64,000 nucleotides of DNA, from contig NZ_AFPO01000001.1 of assembly GCF_000218785.1 (NCBI RefSeq), positions 124,001-188,000 on the forward strand. Reading direction: 5' to 3'. The position numbers and the translations under genes are program-made. Shown here in pieces: positions 1-9,293 of this stretch. This stretch comes from Idiomarina sp. A28L (GTDB lineage: Bacteria > Pseudomonadota > Gammaproteobacteria > Enterobacterales > Alteromonadaceae). The notes beneath the pieces are model-generated. The model saw only the letters and a program-made list of their open reading frames with translations, was not told the DNA's origin and ran no database searches. How positions within the stretch are numbered: position 1 is the first letter of the stretch; each line of letters opens with the position of its first letter.

Positions 1-290
1 CAGTTAAGCGTATTGAAGCATTAACTGCTGAAGTTGAAGTAGGGCGTATCTACGAAGGTAAAGTTGCACGTATCGTTGATTTCGGTGCGTTTGTAACCAT
101 TCTTCCAGGTAAAGATGGCTTAGTACATATTTCTCAAATCAGCGATAAGCGCGTTGAAGATGTAAATGAGTACTTAACGGTTGGCCAAACGGTTCCAGTA
201 AAAGTATTGGAAATCGATCGCCAAGGCCGCGTGCGTTTGAGCATGAAAGAAGCTCAGGAAGCACCAGCTGGTGAAGCCGAAGCTGAGTAA
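1..290 (+). CDS. pnp: Polyribonucleotide nucleotidyltransferase, C-terminal end (partial)
   Basis: The reading frame enters from the left edge, first whole codon at base 3, and ends with TAA at 288-290. The visible 95 residues are an S1 RNA-binding domain: a [18 protein letters not shown] stretch, then [12 protein letters not shown] and a final VRLSMKEA, followed by an Ala/Glu-rich tail. This is how bacterial PNPase ends (RNase PH domains, KH, S1). PNPase degrades RNA 3' to 5' by phosphorolysis within the degradosome. The nlpI gene downstream is also next to pnp in E. coli, which supports pnp over other S1 proteins such as RpsA. Only the last seventh of the protein is visible. Confidence 0.9.
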   Translation, partial: VKRIEALTAEVEVGRIYEGKVARIVDFGAFVTILPGKDGLVHISQISDKRVEDVNEYLTVGQTVPVKVLEIDRQGRVRLSMKEAQEAPAGEAEAE

Positions 291-320
291 TTGCTGCAAA
301 GCTAATTGGTAGTAATCGTA

Positions 321-354
321 AAAGCCGCAGAAGTTAATTTCTGCGGCTTTTTTG
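321..354 (+). terminator. Intrinsic terminator after pnp
   Basis: The arms AAAGCCGCAGAA and TTCTGCGGCTTT flank a short GTTAA loop and run into a T tract. It lies 30 bases after the pnp stop and separates pnp from nlpI. Confidence 0.85.
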
Positions 355-409
355 TAATTGCTATCTGTGGTGTAATGATTTAATAGATTTTCTATTTGGA
401 GTGCAGATT

Positions 410-1357
410 GTGAAGCGAGCGGTTTTTAGTAAACAAACAAGTTTAGTATTTGGCTTAGCAATGAGTGCATTACTAATTTCGGGTTGTGCGGTATCTCCAA
501 GTGAACCAGCGGTTAACGGCAGTTCTGAGGAAAATATTGAGGTAGCAGGGCATCGAGACGCGCAGCTTTACTTAGTAGAGCCGCTGCCGGCCGACCAAAA
601 TATGGAAATCGAATTATTGCAACTCACAGAAATACTTTACAGCGCAGATCTTGATGATGAGCAACGCGCAAGTGTTCTGCACCGCCGTGCGGTTACCTTC
701 GATTACTTGGGTTTAAAAACCTTGGCGCTAGTTGATATTAACCAAGCTATCGAACTTAAACCTGATATGGCTGATGCCTATCATTCATTGGGAATCTACT
801 TTGCTGAACGCGGCGAATACAATGGTGCGTTTGAAGCTTTTGATAGTGTTATTGAGTTAAATCCTAATCATGATTATGTGTATTTGAACCGTGGTTTAGC
901 GGCCTATTATAATGGCCAATTCAGTTTAGCCATGAGTGATTTTGCCGATCATTACTTTCAAAATATTGAAGATCCATTCCGAGTAATGTGGTACTACTTT
1001 GCCGCTAAAGAAATTGATTCGGGAAGAGCGGAAGAGCAAATCAGAGAGCAATGGCAACAAGCCAACGGCGATGCTTGGGGCCAGAAGATTTTGGCCTACC
1101 TTGTGAATGAAGTAAGTGAAGATGATTTAATTCGCGAGGCTTTTGCCGGTAGTGATGATCAAACCCAACTAAATTACCGGTTATGCGAAGCCTATTTTTA
1201 TATGGGTAAAGTAGCCGCGGCACAAGGGCAAAACTACAACGCCTTAAATTATTTTAAGCTAGCGCTTTCTACTAACGTATACCCATATCTCGAGCATCGC
1301 TATGCCCGCTCTGAAATCGCGCGATTACGTGAGAGTATCCGCACCGAGCAGGATTAA
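410..1357 (+). CDS. nlpI: Lipoprotein NlpI, TPR adaptor protein
   Basis: About 315 residues. The N terminus is a lipoprotein signal peptide (KR, a hydrophobic stretch, then lipobox LISG-Cys). TPR repeats follow; one is clear around residues 115-160 (ADAYHSLGIYFAERGEYNGAFEAFDSVIELNPNH, shown in part). I chose the GTG at 410 because a GGAG lies 8 bases upstream; the in-frame GTG at 401 overlaps that GGAG. In E. coli NlpI is an outer-membrane lipoprotein that presents substrates such as the hydrolase MepS to the protease Prc and scaffolds peptidoglycan hydrolases. The gene follows pnp as in E. coli. The next gene, a putative protease, starts 6 bases after the stop. Confidence 0.88.
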   Translation: MKRAVFSKQTSLVFGLAMSALLISGCAVSPSEPAVNGSSEENIEVAGHRDAQLYLVEPLPADQNMEIELLQLTEILYSADLDDEQRASVLHRRAVTFDYLGLKTLALVDINQAIELKPDMADAYHSLGIYFAERGEYNGAFEAFDSVIELNPNHDYVYLNRGLAAYYNGQFSLAMSDFADHYFQNIEDPFRVMWYYFAAKEIDSGRAEEQIREQWQQANGDAWGQKILAYLVNEVSEDDLIREAFAGSDDQTQLNYRLCEAYFYMGKVAAAQGQNYNALNYFKLALSTNVYPYLEHRYARSEIARLRESIRTEQD

Positions 1358-1363
1358 TAGATC

Positions 1364-2338
1364 TTGCGTGCAAAAGCACAACAAGCTTTGAGGGTACTTG
1401 GTATTGTTATCGCCCTAGTATTACTGGTGATATTACTGCTCAGGCTAATTGGCCCACCAGTATCGATTCAGTTAGAAGGGTTGGCTACCAATACGCTAAA
1501 TGAATCGCAAGTTGAGCTTTCTCAGCCACGTGTTATTGCAGAGGCTGAACATTGCGATATAGCGCTGAACTTTCATGGTCAGGAAGATGATTTTCTACTG
1601 GCGCAATATTGGCATCAGCGATTAATTGAAACGTTACTACCTGCCACTGCATCTGAAAATAGCACTGATCGGCAGAGCGAAGTAGCGGCAAACGTATCAT
1701 TTTGCGCGGTTCTGCGGCACGATCTTTATACATCCGATTGCCATGAGCAGTTAGGCAGAGCTTGGTGTACTCCTAAGATTTCATATGGTGAGAGCACTGA
1801 GAACATCATCAATAAAAACAATGCACCAAGCGATAGCTTTCTTTCGAAACCACAAATTCATATTGTATTAACTGATTCAGGTTTAGCGAATACTCGCAAT
1901 GGCGTGGTTTTTATCAAACGAAATGCCAGTGTACAAGTTTTGCAACATGAACTTGGGCATGCGTTGGGGCTAGCCGATGAATATGCAATGCACCCAGATT
2001 TGGCGCGGCAATTTTGCAATGGCGAGTTTAATTTTACGGCGAGCAACTTAGTGATAACGCATAAACAATGGTTTACACCAGAGGAAATGCGTGAATTCTT
2101 ACAAGCCTTGCCATGGGCAGATTTTATTGAGCAACCACTAGGAACAAAAGATGCACACGGAGTTTGGCGACTAGGTTCGAGTGATACTCAGAAAATAGGG
2201 CTATTCGCTGCGAAAACATGTGAAGGAACAGGCCGATATGCTTGGAAACCGGTAGCAGAAAAAACCTGGATGGAGCAACATGAAATAGGTGAGGTTCCAG
2301 CACTTTATTTACGCCTTATTCAGCAACACCTCGAGTAA
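1364..2338 (+). CDS. Membrane-anchored zinc metallopeptidase, M64-like
   Basis: 324 residues starting at TTG; an AGGA 10 bases upstream supports it. One N-terminal membrane segment (about residues 10-30) would leave the rest in the periplasm. Residues 195-207 read HELGHALGLADEY, an HExxH zinc site with a downstream Asp-Glu-Tyr, the pattern of the M64 (IgA peptidase-like) family. About six cysteines lie in the exported part, suggesting disulfides. The gene starts 6 bases after nlpI and ends at a terminator, so the two are probably one transcript. I do not recognise it as a studied protein. The peptidase assignment rests on this one motif; the substrate is unknown. Confidence 0.65.
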   Translation: MRAKAQQALRVLGIVIALVLLVILLLRLIGPPVSIQLEGLATNTLNESQVELSQPRVIAEAEHCDIALNFHGQEDDFLLAQYWHQRLIETLLPATASENSTDRQSEVAANVSFCAVLRHDLYTSDCHEQLGRAWCTPKISYGESTENIINKNNAPSDSFLSKPQIHIVLTDSGLANTRNGVVFIKRNASVQVLQHELGHALGLADEYAMHPDLARQFCNGEFNFTASNLVITHKQWFTPEEMREFLQALPWADFIEQPLGTKDAHGVWRLGSSDTQKIGLFAAKTCEGTGRYAWKPVAEKTWMEQHEIGEVPALYLRLIQQHLE

Positions 2339-2343
2339 CAAAA

Positions 2344-2367
2344 AAGCGCCTCATAAGAGGCGCTTTG
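2344..2367. terminator. Bidirectional terminator between convergent genes
   Basis: A 10-bp perfect stem (AAAGCGCCTC / GAGGCGCTTT) with an ATAA loop. The minus strand has a run of six T after it, the plus strand three. It sits between the metallopeptidase gene and the oppositely oriented S9 peptidase gene and probably ends both transcripts. Confidence 0.8.
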
Positions 2368-2387
2368 CGTATAACTTGGTTTGTTAT

Positions 2388-4814
2388 TTATTCGGCGCTT
2401 TCAACATCAGCGTTTTTAACAAACTCATCTAACCATTCCACCGTTTCCCACAACATGTGCAACACGGATTCCCGTGCACGATAGCCATGCGATTCCAATG
2501 GCAACATTACTAAGCGCACAACACCACCATTACCTTTAACTGCTTGGTAGAGGCGTTCGCTTTGCATTGGGAAGGTACCTGAGTTGTTATCATCGGTACC
2601 ATGAATCAGAAGTAATGGTGTTTTGATTTGATGAGCCGAAAAGAACGGTGACATGGTTTGGTATAACTCAGGGTCATCCCAAATTGTGCGTTCTTCACGT
2701 TGGAACCCAAATGGTGTTAGTGAGCGGTTGTAAGCTCCGCTACGCGCTATACCGGCTTTGAATAGATCAGAATGAGCCAATACGTTAGCTGTCATGAAAG
2801 CCCCGTAAGAATGGCCTCCAAGCGCAAAGCGATCCGGGTCACTCACACCTAAGGAGGTACCAAATTCAATCACGGCCTTTGAGTTCATAACCAACTGTTC
2901 AATAAATGTATCGTTTGGTAGTTGCTCACCTTCACCAACAATCGGCATAGTAGCACTATCAAATACTGCATAGCCTTGTGTAGCTAAGAACTGTGGATTC
3001 CAGTAGCTAATGCGATTGAAGCGATAAGGTGAACCACTTACCTGAGCAGCAGCTGCTGAGCTTCTGTATTCACGCGGGTATGCCCACACGATAGTAGGTA
3101 ATGGGCCATCAGTTTCTTTATCGTAACCGGCAGGCAAGAACAAAGTTGCCGACATTGCCAAGCCATCTTCACGCTCATAGTTGACCAATTCACGCGATAT
3201 TTCCAATGTTTGGGGCATTGGATGCGGGGTACTGGTTAATGCACTAAGGCTATCATTTTTGACATCGCGAATGTAGAAATCAGGTGGTGTATCGATACTT
3301 TCCCGCTGAGTAAGGAAGGTTAACTTTGAGGCATCAATTACACTGCGCGGACGCTCAAAATAAGGTGCTTCAGAACGCCATAAACGCTCGGTTTCACCAG
3401 TGCTTAAATTACGGCGATCAATGAATGGGCGATCACCCTCATCGGAAGCGCCAGTGCCGGTAAGCAAGATATGGTCGTTATCAAGAATTAGAACTCGGCG
3501 GCCGTTTGCGAGCTGCTTGGTAAAAGGCATGCCTGGATCGTTGTAACGATCTTCTGAAGAGCGATCCCAGATGAGTTCTGGTGCTGAATCACCCTCTGGG
3601 CTAACACGCCATAAACGCTCGTTTCGGTCGGCCCACCAGCGTTCCCAAACTAATGCAGTTTCACCATCGGCAGCTAATAAACGGCTGAAGCGAAAGCTTA
3701 AATCAGCAAGTTTTTTCGGCTCTCCGGTAAATGGAGCCGCAAGTTGAAATACTTGATCGCGCACTTCTACATCAGCACGCGGATCGCCACCATCTGCGGC
3801 GTGTGCCCAAACCAAAGTTGCATCGGCATCATTCCGCCAATTGATACTGCGGCGAGAAGGAACAACTGCATCGAAGCCAATAGGTAGGTTATCAGCAATA
3901 GCTTGTTCTACAACAGTGTAAACGTTTTCACCACGTGCGTTCCAAACCGCTGTAGTGCGGGCAAAACGGAATTGTGGAACAGCATACGAATAAGGCTTAT
4001 CTAGGTTCGTAACTAATACAAACTGGCTGTTTGGCGATAGGCTAATGTTGTTTATTACCGCTGGCTGGCCGAGGTTGTGCACACGGCCACGTTCGTCTAT
4101 GCGCGCTACTTGGCTGCTAAAATAGTAATCAAACAATGCCTCATCATGGCTATCGGCTAGTAAATCCTGGTAAGTTCGAGCAGGTGCTGAACGGCCACGC
4201 GATTCTGTGATTACTGGGCCTGCTGGAACACGGCTACGCTTTGGAGCTGAACCGCGCTTACTATCTACGGTGAGCGTATACACTGATTTACTATCACTGC
4301 TCCATTCAACTTGCGCACCCCAAACCGCATTTAGATCAGCTTTCGACCAACGCTCGGCACGCCCACGCTGAGTATCAATACGCCATAAATGGGTGGCATT
4401 TTGCTCCATTTGTACGAACGCGATGTAGCGGTTATTAGGTGACCAAGATGCGTTGATAGCACGTAAGTTGTTGGGCAAACCACGAATTGCAATAGGTTCA
4501 CCTGAGGCAACATCGATTAAACGAAAGCCAGAAATGTAACGTGCTTGTGCGGTAGTTTGGTTGTCTGGATTGATACGCATACCCGCCAAGCGGTATTCCG
4601 ATGCGGCAAGATCCTCGAGCACCGGCAGCGCTGGATAATCGAGCACTAGCATCAGTTTGCCATCAGAGCTTAGGCTTGCTCCTGGTGCTGGGGCAGCATC
4701 AACGATATCAATAATTTCTTGGGAAGGTTCAAGGTAGCCGGTTTTTACCGGGTTTGCCCAAGCGCTGCTGCTAATAAGCAAGCAAAGCGAGAGCAGTATT
4801 GTAAGGGAACGCAT
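2388..4814 (-). CDS. Secreted S9 family peptidase, glutamyl endopeptidase-like (S9D)
   Basis: 808 residues with a cleavable signal peptide (first ~20 residues, ending SSAWA-N). A long N-terminal region with beta-propeller character (repeated strands such as 'SWSPNNRYIAFV') precedes a C-terminal alpha/beta hydrolase domain. The nucleophile is in GGHSYGAFMTAN, the acid in HGTDDNNSG and the His in LESHGY. The sequence around the nucleophile (IARSGAYNRSLTPFGFQ) closely resembles plant chloroplast glutamyl endopeptidase and its bacterial relatives, so S9D fits better than prolyl oligopeptidase. A GGAG 6 bases before the ATG supports the start. It probably degrades peptides in the periplasm. It stands alone between lipA and a terminator. 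Confidence 0.85.
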   Translation of the reverse strand: MRSLTILLSLCLLISSSAWANPVKTGYLEPSQEIIDIVDAAPAPGASLSSDGKLMLVLDYPALPVLEDLAASEYRLAGMRINPDNQTTAQARYISGFRLIDVASGEPIAIRGLPNNLRAINASWSPNNRYIAFVQMEQNATHLWRIDTQRGRAERWSKADLNAVWGAQVEWSSDSKSVYTLTVDSKRGSAPKRSRVPAGPVITESRGRSAPARTYQDLLADSHDEALFDYYFSSQVARIDERGRVHNLGQPAVINNISLSPNSQFVLVTNLDKPYSYAVPQFRFARTTAVWNARGENVYTVVEQAIADNLPIGFDAVVPSRRSINWRNDADATLVWAHAADGGDPRADVEVRDQVFQLAAPFTGEPKKLADLSFRFSRLLAADGETALVWERWWADRNERLWRVSPEGDSAPELIWDRSSEDRYNDPGMPFTKQLANGRRVLILDNDHILLTGTGASDEGDRPFIDRRNLSTGETERLWRSEAPYFERPRSVIDASKLTFLTQRESIDTPPDFYIRDVKNDSLSALTSTPHPMPQTLEISRELVNYEREDGLAMSATLFLPAGYDKETDGPLPTIVWAYPREYRSSAAAAQVSGSPYRFNRISYWNPQFLATQGYAVFDSATMPIVGEGEQLPNDTFIEQLVMNSKAVIEFGTSLGVSDPDRFALGGHSYGAFMTANVLAHSDLFKAGIARSGAYNRSLTPFGFQREERTIWDDPELYQTMSPFFSAHQIKTPLLLIHGTDDNNSGTFPMQSERLYQAVKGNGGVVRLVMLPLESHGYRARESVLHMLWETVEWLDEFVKNADVESAE

Positions 4815-4922
4815 AGCTTTCTCCAGATTTATAATTAGATGCGATAACTTCCTATCACACCTTGTTTTAACTTATAAATCCAGAGAAATGCGATTAAGCG
4901 CGAACAATCAACGATTGTAGGC

Positions 4923-5906
4923 TTATTTTACTTCGATCCCAGCCGCTTGCAGATCGGCATGGTAAGAAGAACGTACCAAAGGCCCCGATGCGGCTTGAGT
5001 GAAGCCCATACGATCAGCTTCTCGTTTAAACATTGCAAACTCATCAGGTGTTACATACCGCGCTACTGGAATATGGTGGCGGCTTGGCTGCAAATATTGG
5101 CCAATGGTGAGCATATCTACGTTATGCCGACGAAGATCTTCCATAACTTCTAGAATTTCTTCGTTAGTTTCACCTAAACCAACCATCAATCCAGATTTAG
5201 TGCGAACATCAGGGCGGCGTTCTTTGTAAAGTTTCAGCAGATCAAGTGACCACTGATAGTTTGCCCCCGGCCGCGCTGCTTTATACATGCGCGGAACTGT
5301 TTCCAAGTTGTGATTAAACACATCAGGGGCTTCATCGCTGAGGATATCGAGTGCAATATTCATGCGGCCACGGAAATCAGGCACTAATACTTCTACTTTA
5401 ATGCTCGGCGTATGGGCACGAATTTCACGAATACAATCGGCAAAATGTTGCGCACCACCATCACGTAAATCATCACGATCCACAGAGGTAACCACAACAT
5501 ATTTCACGCCCATATCATGAATGGTAAGGCCGAGTTTTTCTGCTTCTTTCGGATCTGGCGGTAATGGCCGACCATGGGCAACATCACAGAATGGGCAACG
5601 GCGTGTGCAAATATCGCCGAGGATCATAAAGGTTGCGGTACCGTGATTGAAGCACTCAGGTAGGTTAGGGCAAGAAGCTTCTTCGCATACTGAGTGCAAA
5701 CCATGCTTGCGCATAGCTTGCTTAATTTTATCAATTTTATCAGTTGAGCGCGGAAGTTTAACCTTCAACCAATCTGGTTTACGCAGCATTTGCTCGCGCT
5801 CAGTGGGTAGCACTTGGATTGGAATCAGCGACATTTTATCTGCGTCGCGTAATTTTTCTCCGGCTTCAAGTTTAGCCGTTTTGATAGACGTTGCTTGTTT
5901 AGACAT
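4923..5906 (-). CDS. lipA: Lipoyl synthase
   Basis: Radical-SAM enzyme that inserts two sulfurs into protein-bound octanoyl groups to make lipoyl cofactor. It has the auxiliary cluster motif [12 protein letters not shown] and the radical-SAM CTRRCPFC. I place the start at the ATG giving [10 protein letters not shown], about 327 residues, which aligns with the E. coli N terminus (E. coli has 321). The frame stays open for 35 codons upstream, but these lie inside lipB and look unrelated. The ATG overlaps the lipB stop by 8 bases, so the two are probably translationally coupled. LipB supplies its substrate. Confidence 0.96.
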   Translation of the reverse strand: MSKQATSIKTAKLEAGEKLRDADKMSLIPIQVLPTEREQMLRKPDWLKVKLPRSTDKIDKIKQAMRKHGLHSVCEEASCPNLPECFNHGTATFMILGDICTRRCPFCDVAHGRPLPPDPKEAEKLGLTIHDMGVKYVVVTSVDRDDLRDGGAQHFADCIREIRAHTPSIKVEVLVPDFRGRMNIALDILSDEAPDVFNHNLETVPRMYKAARPGANYQWSLDLLKLYKERRPDVRTKSGLMVGLGETNEEILEVMEDLRRHNVDMLTIGQYLQPSRHHIPVARYVTPDEFAMFKREADRMGFTQAASGPLVRSSYHADLQAAGIEVK

Positions 5907-6552
5907 TACGTTCTGGCAGCCCCGTTTGTTCTTCAATCTGAATGTAACTAAGTTGTTCTGCAAAAAGCTGCACAACATGCTTAGCTGCTTGTTCAACACT
6001 ATCAGGGCCACCGTGGGCCGAGGTTTGTGTCATTACCATACCGGCATAACCGCATGGGTTTATTCGTGAAAATGGTGATAAATCCATGTTTACATTGAGC
6101 GCTAGGCCATGAAATGAGCAACCTTTGCGAATTCGCAAACCTAAAGAGCATACTTTTTCTTCGCCAATATACACGCCGGGTGCATCAGGGCGAGGTGCAG
6201 CGCTAATACCATGCTTTGCAAGCGCCGCAACAACAGTATCTTCTATCGCCGTAACGAGTTGGCGAACACCCATTTTGCGCCGACGTATATCTAGCATAAA
6301 ATAAACTACCAACTGACCGGGCCCGTGGTAAGTTACTTGGCCACCGCGATCTACCGGAACAACAGGAATATTTCCTGGGGCTAGCAAGTGCTCTTCTTTG
6401 CCCGCTTGCCCTTGGGTAAATACTGGCGGGTGCTCCACAATCCAAAGCTCATCATCGGTATCTTCATTACGAGAATCGGTAAAGTTTTGCATCGCTTTCC
6501 AAACCGGCTCGTAATCCGTGTTTTGGAGCTGGCGGACAATTAACTTGCTCAT
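5899..6552 (-). CDS. lipB: Octanoyltransferase LipB
   Basis: 217 residues. Moves octanoate from acyl carrier protein to lipoyl domains, the first step of lipoate synthesis. The family landmarks are all visible: [15 protein letters not shown], the lysine in [18 protein letters not shown] and the catalytic cysteine in [10 protein letters not shown]. It sits between ybeD and lipA, the E. coli order without the intervening ybeF. The 124-base gap upstream, to ybeD, has no clear terminator. Confidence 0.96.
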   Translation of the reverse strand: MSKLIVRQLQNTDYEPVWKAMQNFTDSRNEDTDDELWIVEHPPVFTQGQAGKEEHLLAPGNIPVVPVDRGGQVTYHGPGQLVVYFMLDIRRRKMGVRQLVTAIEDTVVAALAKHGISAAPRPDAPGVYIGEEKVCSLGLRIRKGCSFHGLALNVNMDLSPFSRINPCGYAGMVMTQTSAHGGPDSVEQAAKHVVQLFAEQLSYIQIEEQTGLPERNV

Positions 6553-6676
6553 TGCGCTATTATACTCCGCTGTATCGGGAACTCCACCCGATAAAGGTTG
6601 TGGTTATTCATGATTATGCGTTAGAGGGTAAACGTTGCCGTGGCTTATTGCGATCAGCCTCTATGTCGTTAAGGTG

Positions 6677-6940
6677 TTACAAAACGTAGCGGACTTTTTC
6701 GATGTCAGATAAGCTTTTGTAAAGAGTTTCTACATGATGTTTACTTGTCACCACAACGCATACTGAAATCGACCAGTAATTCCCTTTACTCGAAGGTTTG
6801 ATTTCCGGGCTGTAATCGCCAGGCGCATGTTTCTGAATTACAGATATAATTTCATCTGGAAGTGTTTCAGAAGCAACCCCCATTACGCGAAATGTAAAAT
6901 CGCATGGGAAATCGAGTAGTTCATCAAATTTCGTGTTCAT
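6677..6940 (-). CDS. ybeD: DUF493 family protein YbeD
   Basis: 87 residues, matching the E. coli protein end to end ([13 protein letters not shown] start, KHAPGDY and [10 protein letters not shown] in the middle, final VRYVL). I use the internal ATG because GGGGAG lies 9 bases upstream; five more upstream codons are open. The E. coli structure resembles an ACT-like regulatory fold, but its function is unknown. Its place between dacA and lipB is conserved in gammaproteobacteria. A hairpin terminator lies between it and dacA, so it may have its own promoter in the ~65 bases upstream. Confidence 0.92.
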   Translation of the reverse strand: MNTKFDELLDFPCDFTFRVMGVASETLPDEIISVIQKHAPGDYSPEIKPSSKGNYWSISVCVVVTSKHHVETLYKSLSDIEKVRYVL

Positions 6941-7007
6941 TGTACTGCTCCCCAAGCCCGCGATGGTTAATGTGGCTTGAATAAATCAATTACGCGTTAA
7001 ATAAACA

Positions 7008-7034
7008 AAAATCTCCGTTGAAAGCGGAGATTTT
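7008..7034 (-). terminator. Intrinsic terminator after dacA
   Basis: A 10-bp stem (AAAATCTCCG / CGGAGATTTT) with a 7-base loop, followed on the minus strand by a T-rich stretch. It lies between the dacA stop and the ybeD start and would end the dacA transcript. Confidence 0.75.
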
Positions 7035-7090
7035 GCCTAAGTGTTAAACCTTCTTGCCAACAATATGGTGCCGACAAACTCAGATTTAAA

Positions 7091-8254
7091 CTATTCGTCG
7101 CTAAAATTTTGCTTAATGCTATCCATTATACGCTTAAAGAAGCCACCTTGCTCGATTGCTTGCAAGGTTACTAATGGGAAGCTGGCAATATCTTCACCAT
7201 CAAGCGTTAGATTTACAGTGCCTACAACTTGGCCCTCGGCTAACGGTGCTTCTAACACATTATCAAGAACAAAATTTGCATTTAGGTTCTGGCGTTGTCC
7301 GCGTGGAAGGGTAATAACAACATCTTCCCCAGCACCTAATTTAATTTCATCAGCACTGCCACCCCAAATACGTTGCGTGGCCATTTCATCACCTGCGCTG
7401 TATGCAGTTACTGTTTCAAAATAACGGAAACCGTAGTTGAGTAACTTTTTCGATTCGGCTGCACGAGCTGCTTCGCTTGCGGTACCCATTACCACAGTTA
7501 TTAAGCGTGTTTCACCATCAACGGCCGAAGTAACCAAGCTGTACCCGGATTCTGTAGTGAAGCCAGTTTTCATACCATCTACGTTTAGGCTACGATCCCA
7601 AAGCAAGGAATTACGGTTGTATTGGCGAATGCCATTAAAAGTGAATTCGCGCTCTTTATAGATCTCGTATTCTTCAGGAACATCTTGAATCATTGCACGC
7701 GCCAAAATTGCCATATCTCGAGCACTTGTCCGCTGGTCATCAGCAGGTAAACCATGAGAGTTGGCAAAGTTGGTATTAGTCATGCCAAGCTTCCCAGCGT
7801 ATGCGTTCATTAAATCGGCAAATGCACTTTCGGTGCCGGCAATGTGTTCGGCCATAGCAACACAGGCATCATTACCAGAGGCGATAATAATTCCATAGTT
7901 CAAATCTTTTACTGAAACTTCTTTGCCAACTTCGATAAACATTAAAGAAGAGCCAGGAAAGTTACGTGCCCAAGCATTTCGGCTAATAGTTACCATATCC
8001 GTTTCGGATATATTACCACTTTGCAGTTCGCGGCCAATAATATAGCTGGTCATAATTTTGGTTAAACTGGCAGGGCCGTGTAACTCATCAGCATTTTCAC
8101 TGGCAATAATTTGGCCCGTAGTATAGTCCATCATGACATAGGCACGTGCGTTCACGTTCGGTACTGGTGGCACAACAGATTGAGCACTGGCAACGCCTTG
8201 AAAAAGAACCAGAGCAATGCTCATCAGAACAAATAAAATTCGGTTGCTATTCAT
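7091..8254 (-). CDS. dacA: D-alanyl-D-alanine carboxypeptidase (PBP5/6 type)
   Basis: 387 residues with a signal peptide cut after GVASA. Removes the terminal D-Ala from peptidoglycan pentapeptides on the periplasmic face. Active-site motifs in order: SLTK (SxxK) near residue 66, SGN (SxN) near 126 and KTG (in DGMKTGFT) near 230. The C-terminal beta domain ends in an amphipathic tail (GFFKRIMDSIKQNF) of the kind that anchors PBP5 to the inner membrane. The neighbours rlpA and mltB also act on the cell wall. Confidence 0.95.
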   Translation of the reverse strand: MNSNRILFVLMSIALVLFQGVASAQSVVPPVPNVNARAYVMMDYTTGQIIASENADELHGPASLTKIMTSYIIGRELQSGNISETDMVTISRNAWARNFPGSSLMFIEVGKEVSVKDLNYGIIIASGNDACVAMAEHIAGTESAFADLMNAYAGKLGMTNTNFANSHGLPADDQRTSARDMAILARAMIQDVPEEYEIYKEREFTFNGIRQYNRNSLLWDRSLNVDGMKTGFTTESGYSLVTSAVDGETRLITVVMGTASEAARAAESKKLLNYGFRYFETVTAYSAGDEMATQRIWGGSADEIKLGAGEDVVITLPRGQRQNLNANFVLDNVLEAPLAEGQVVGTVNLTLDGEDIASFPLVTLQAIEQGGFFKRIMDSIKQNFSDE

Positions 8255-8406
8255 AATTACAAAGTTTCTCTTCAGTTAAACGGGCTTTAAGATCATTATG
8301 CTGAATGCCGCTGCTTTTATGGGAGGTAATATTCTTTCAGCTACTGCAATTGCCTAATTAGCAAGTGTGCAGAGTATACCAAAAATATGTATTTACCGAT
8401 ATGTGT

Positions 8407-9216
8407 TTACGGGCTTTGGCTAATTGGAACGCGGAATATTCCATCAAATCCATCAGCCTGTAAACGGTTAATCCACTGCATGGTTTGTTGCTCAGTAAAC
8501 GGGCCTAATAATAAACGATTCAGACCATTTTGCAGCTGAGTAGTTGCATCTAACGCATAAACTTCTTGTAAACGTAGCTGTAAGTTCTCTAAGTTGGCAG
8601 CTTCTCTTGCTGCTGCAACCTGTATGAAGTGGGTATATTCATCACCGCTGCTCTCTGCAGCCAGAACATTACTTTCTCGGCTTGGAGTAATAGCCTCGAT
8701 ATGAACTCGGCCAGTGCCTGTTCTATCAATGCCAAGGGCATAGGCGGCTGCATAAGAAAGATCAATAACTCGATCTGGATGAAAAGGACCTCTATCGTTT
8801 ACGCGGACCACAATTTCCTTGTTGTTATCAAGGTTGGTTACCCGCACCCAGCTGGGTAGAGGCAAGGTTTTATGTGCTGCGGTTAGGCCATACATATCAA
8901 AAAACTCACCCATTGAGGTGCGATGGCCGTGAAATTTCTGCCCGTACCACGAGGCTATTCCTACCTCGTTATAGCCCTCATTTGTATCGAGAACATAATA
9001 TTGCACACCATTCACTTGATAGGGCAAGTTACCAACTCGGCTCACCGGTTCGTGCCGAGGTTCTACTTGGTAAAGTTCTGCTGCTGTTGGCACTCTTGCC
9101 GGAGCTTGATCTTGATTTAGGCGGTAACGTTGGTTGTTGGTGGAACTTGCACAACCAGAAACGAGGGCAGATAGTATGCATACCAAGATAATTTTATTGG
9201 CCGCTGTTTCGAGCAT
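8407..9216 (-). CDS. rlpA: Septal ring lytic transglycosylase RlpA
   Basis: About 269 residues. Lipoprotein signal (ILSALVSG-Cys), then a double-psi beta-barrel domain (IASWYGQKFHGHRTSMGE ... RVNDRGPFHPDRVIDLS) and a C-terminal SPOR domain of about 70 residues that should bind denuded septal glycan. RlpA proteins are outer-membrane lipoproteins that cleave denuded glycans, enzymatically shown in Pseudomonas. I chose the third in-frame ATG because AAAGG lies 10 bases upstream; the ATGs at 9240 and 9225 have no usable ribosome site. The order mltB-rlpA-dacA is typical of non-enteric gammaproteobacteria. Confidence 0.9.
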   Translation of the reverse strand: MLETAANKIILVCILSALVSGCASSTNNQRYRLNQDQAPARVPTAAELYQVEPRHEPVSRVGNLPYQVNGVQYYVLDTNEGYNEVGIASWYGQKFHGHRTSMGEFFDMYGLTAAHKTLPLPSWVRVTNLDNNKEIVVRVNDRGPFHPDRVIDLSYAAAYALGIDRTGTGRVHIEAITPSRESNVLAAESSGDEYTHFIQVAAAREAANLENLQLRLQEVYALDATTQLQNGLNRLLLGPFTEQQTMQWINRLQADGFDGIFRVPISQSP

Positions 9217-9293
9217 AATTCTCATACCTTTGTTTATCATTATTGTTTTTGCTGAGTGGTTTTATAGTACGGTTTTTCAGTATTGCTAATTAA

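Noticed and set aside
5907-6011. 35-codon upstream extension of lipA
   Set aside because: It lies inside lipB and does not resemble the N terminus of any LipA; the internal ATG aligns with E. coli.
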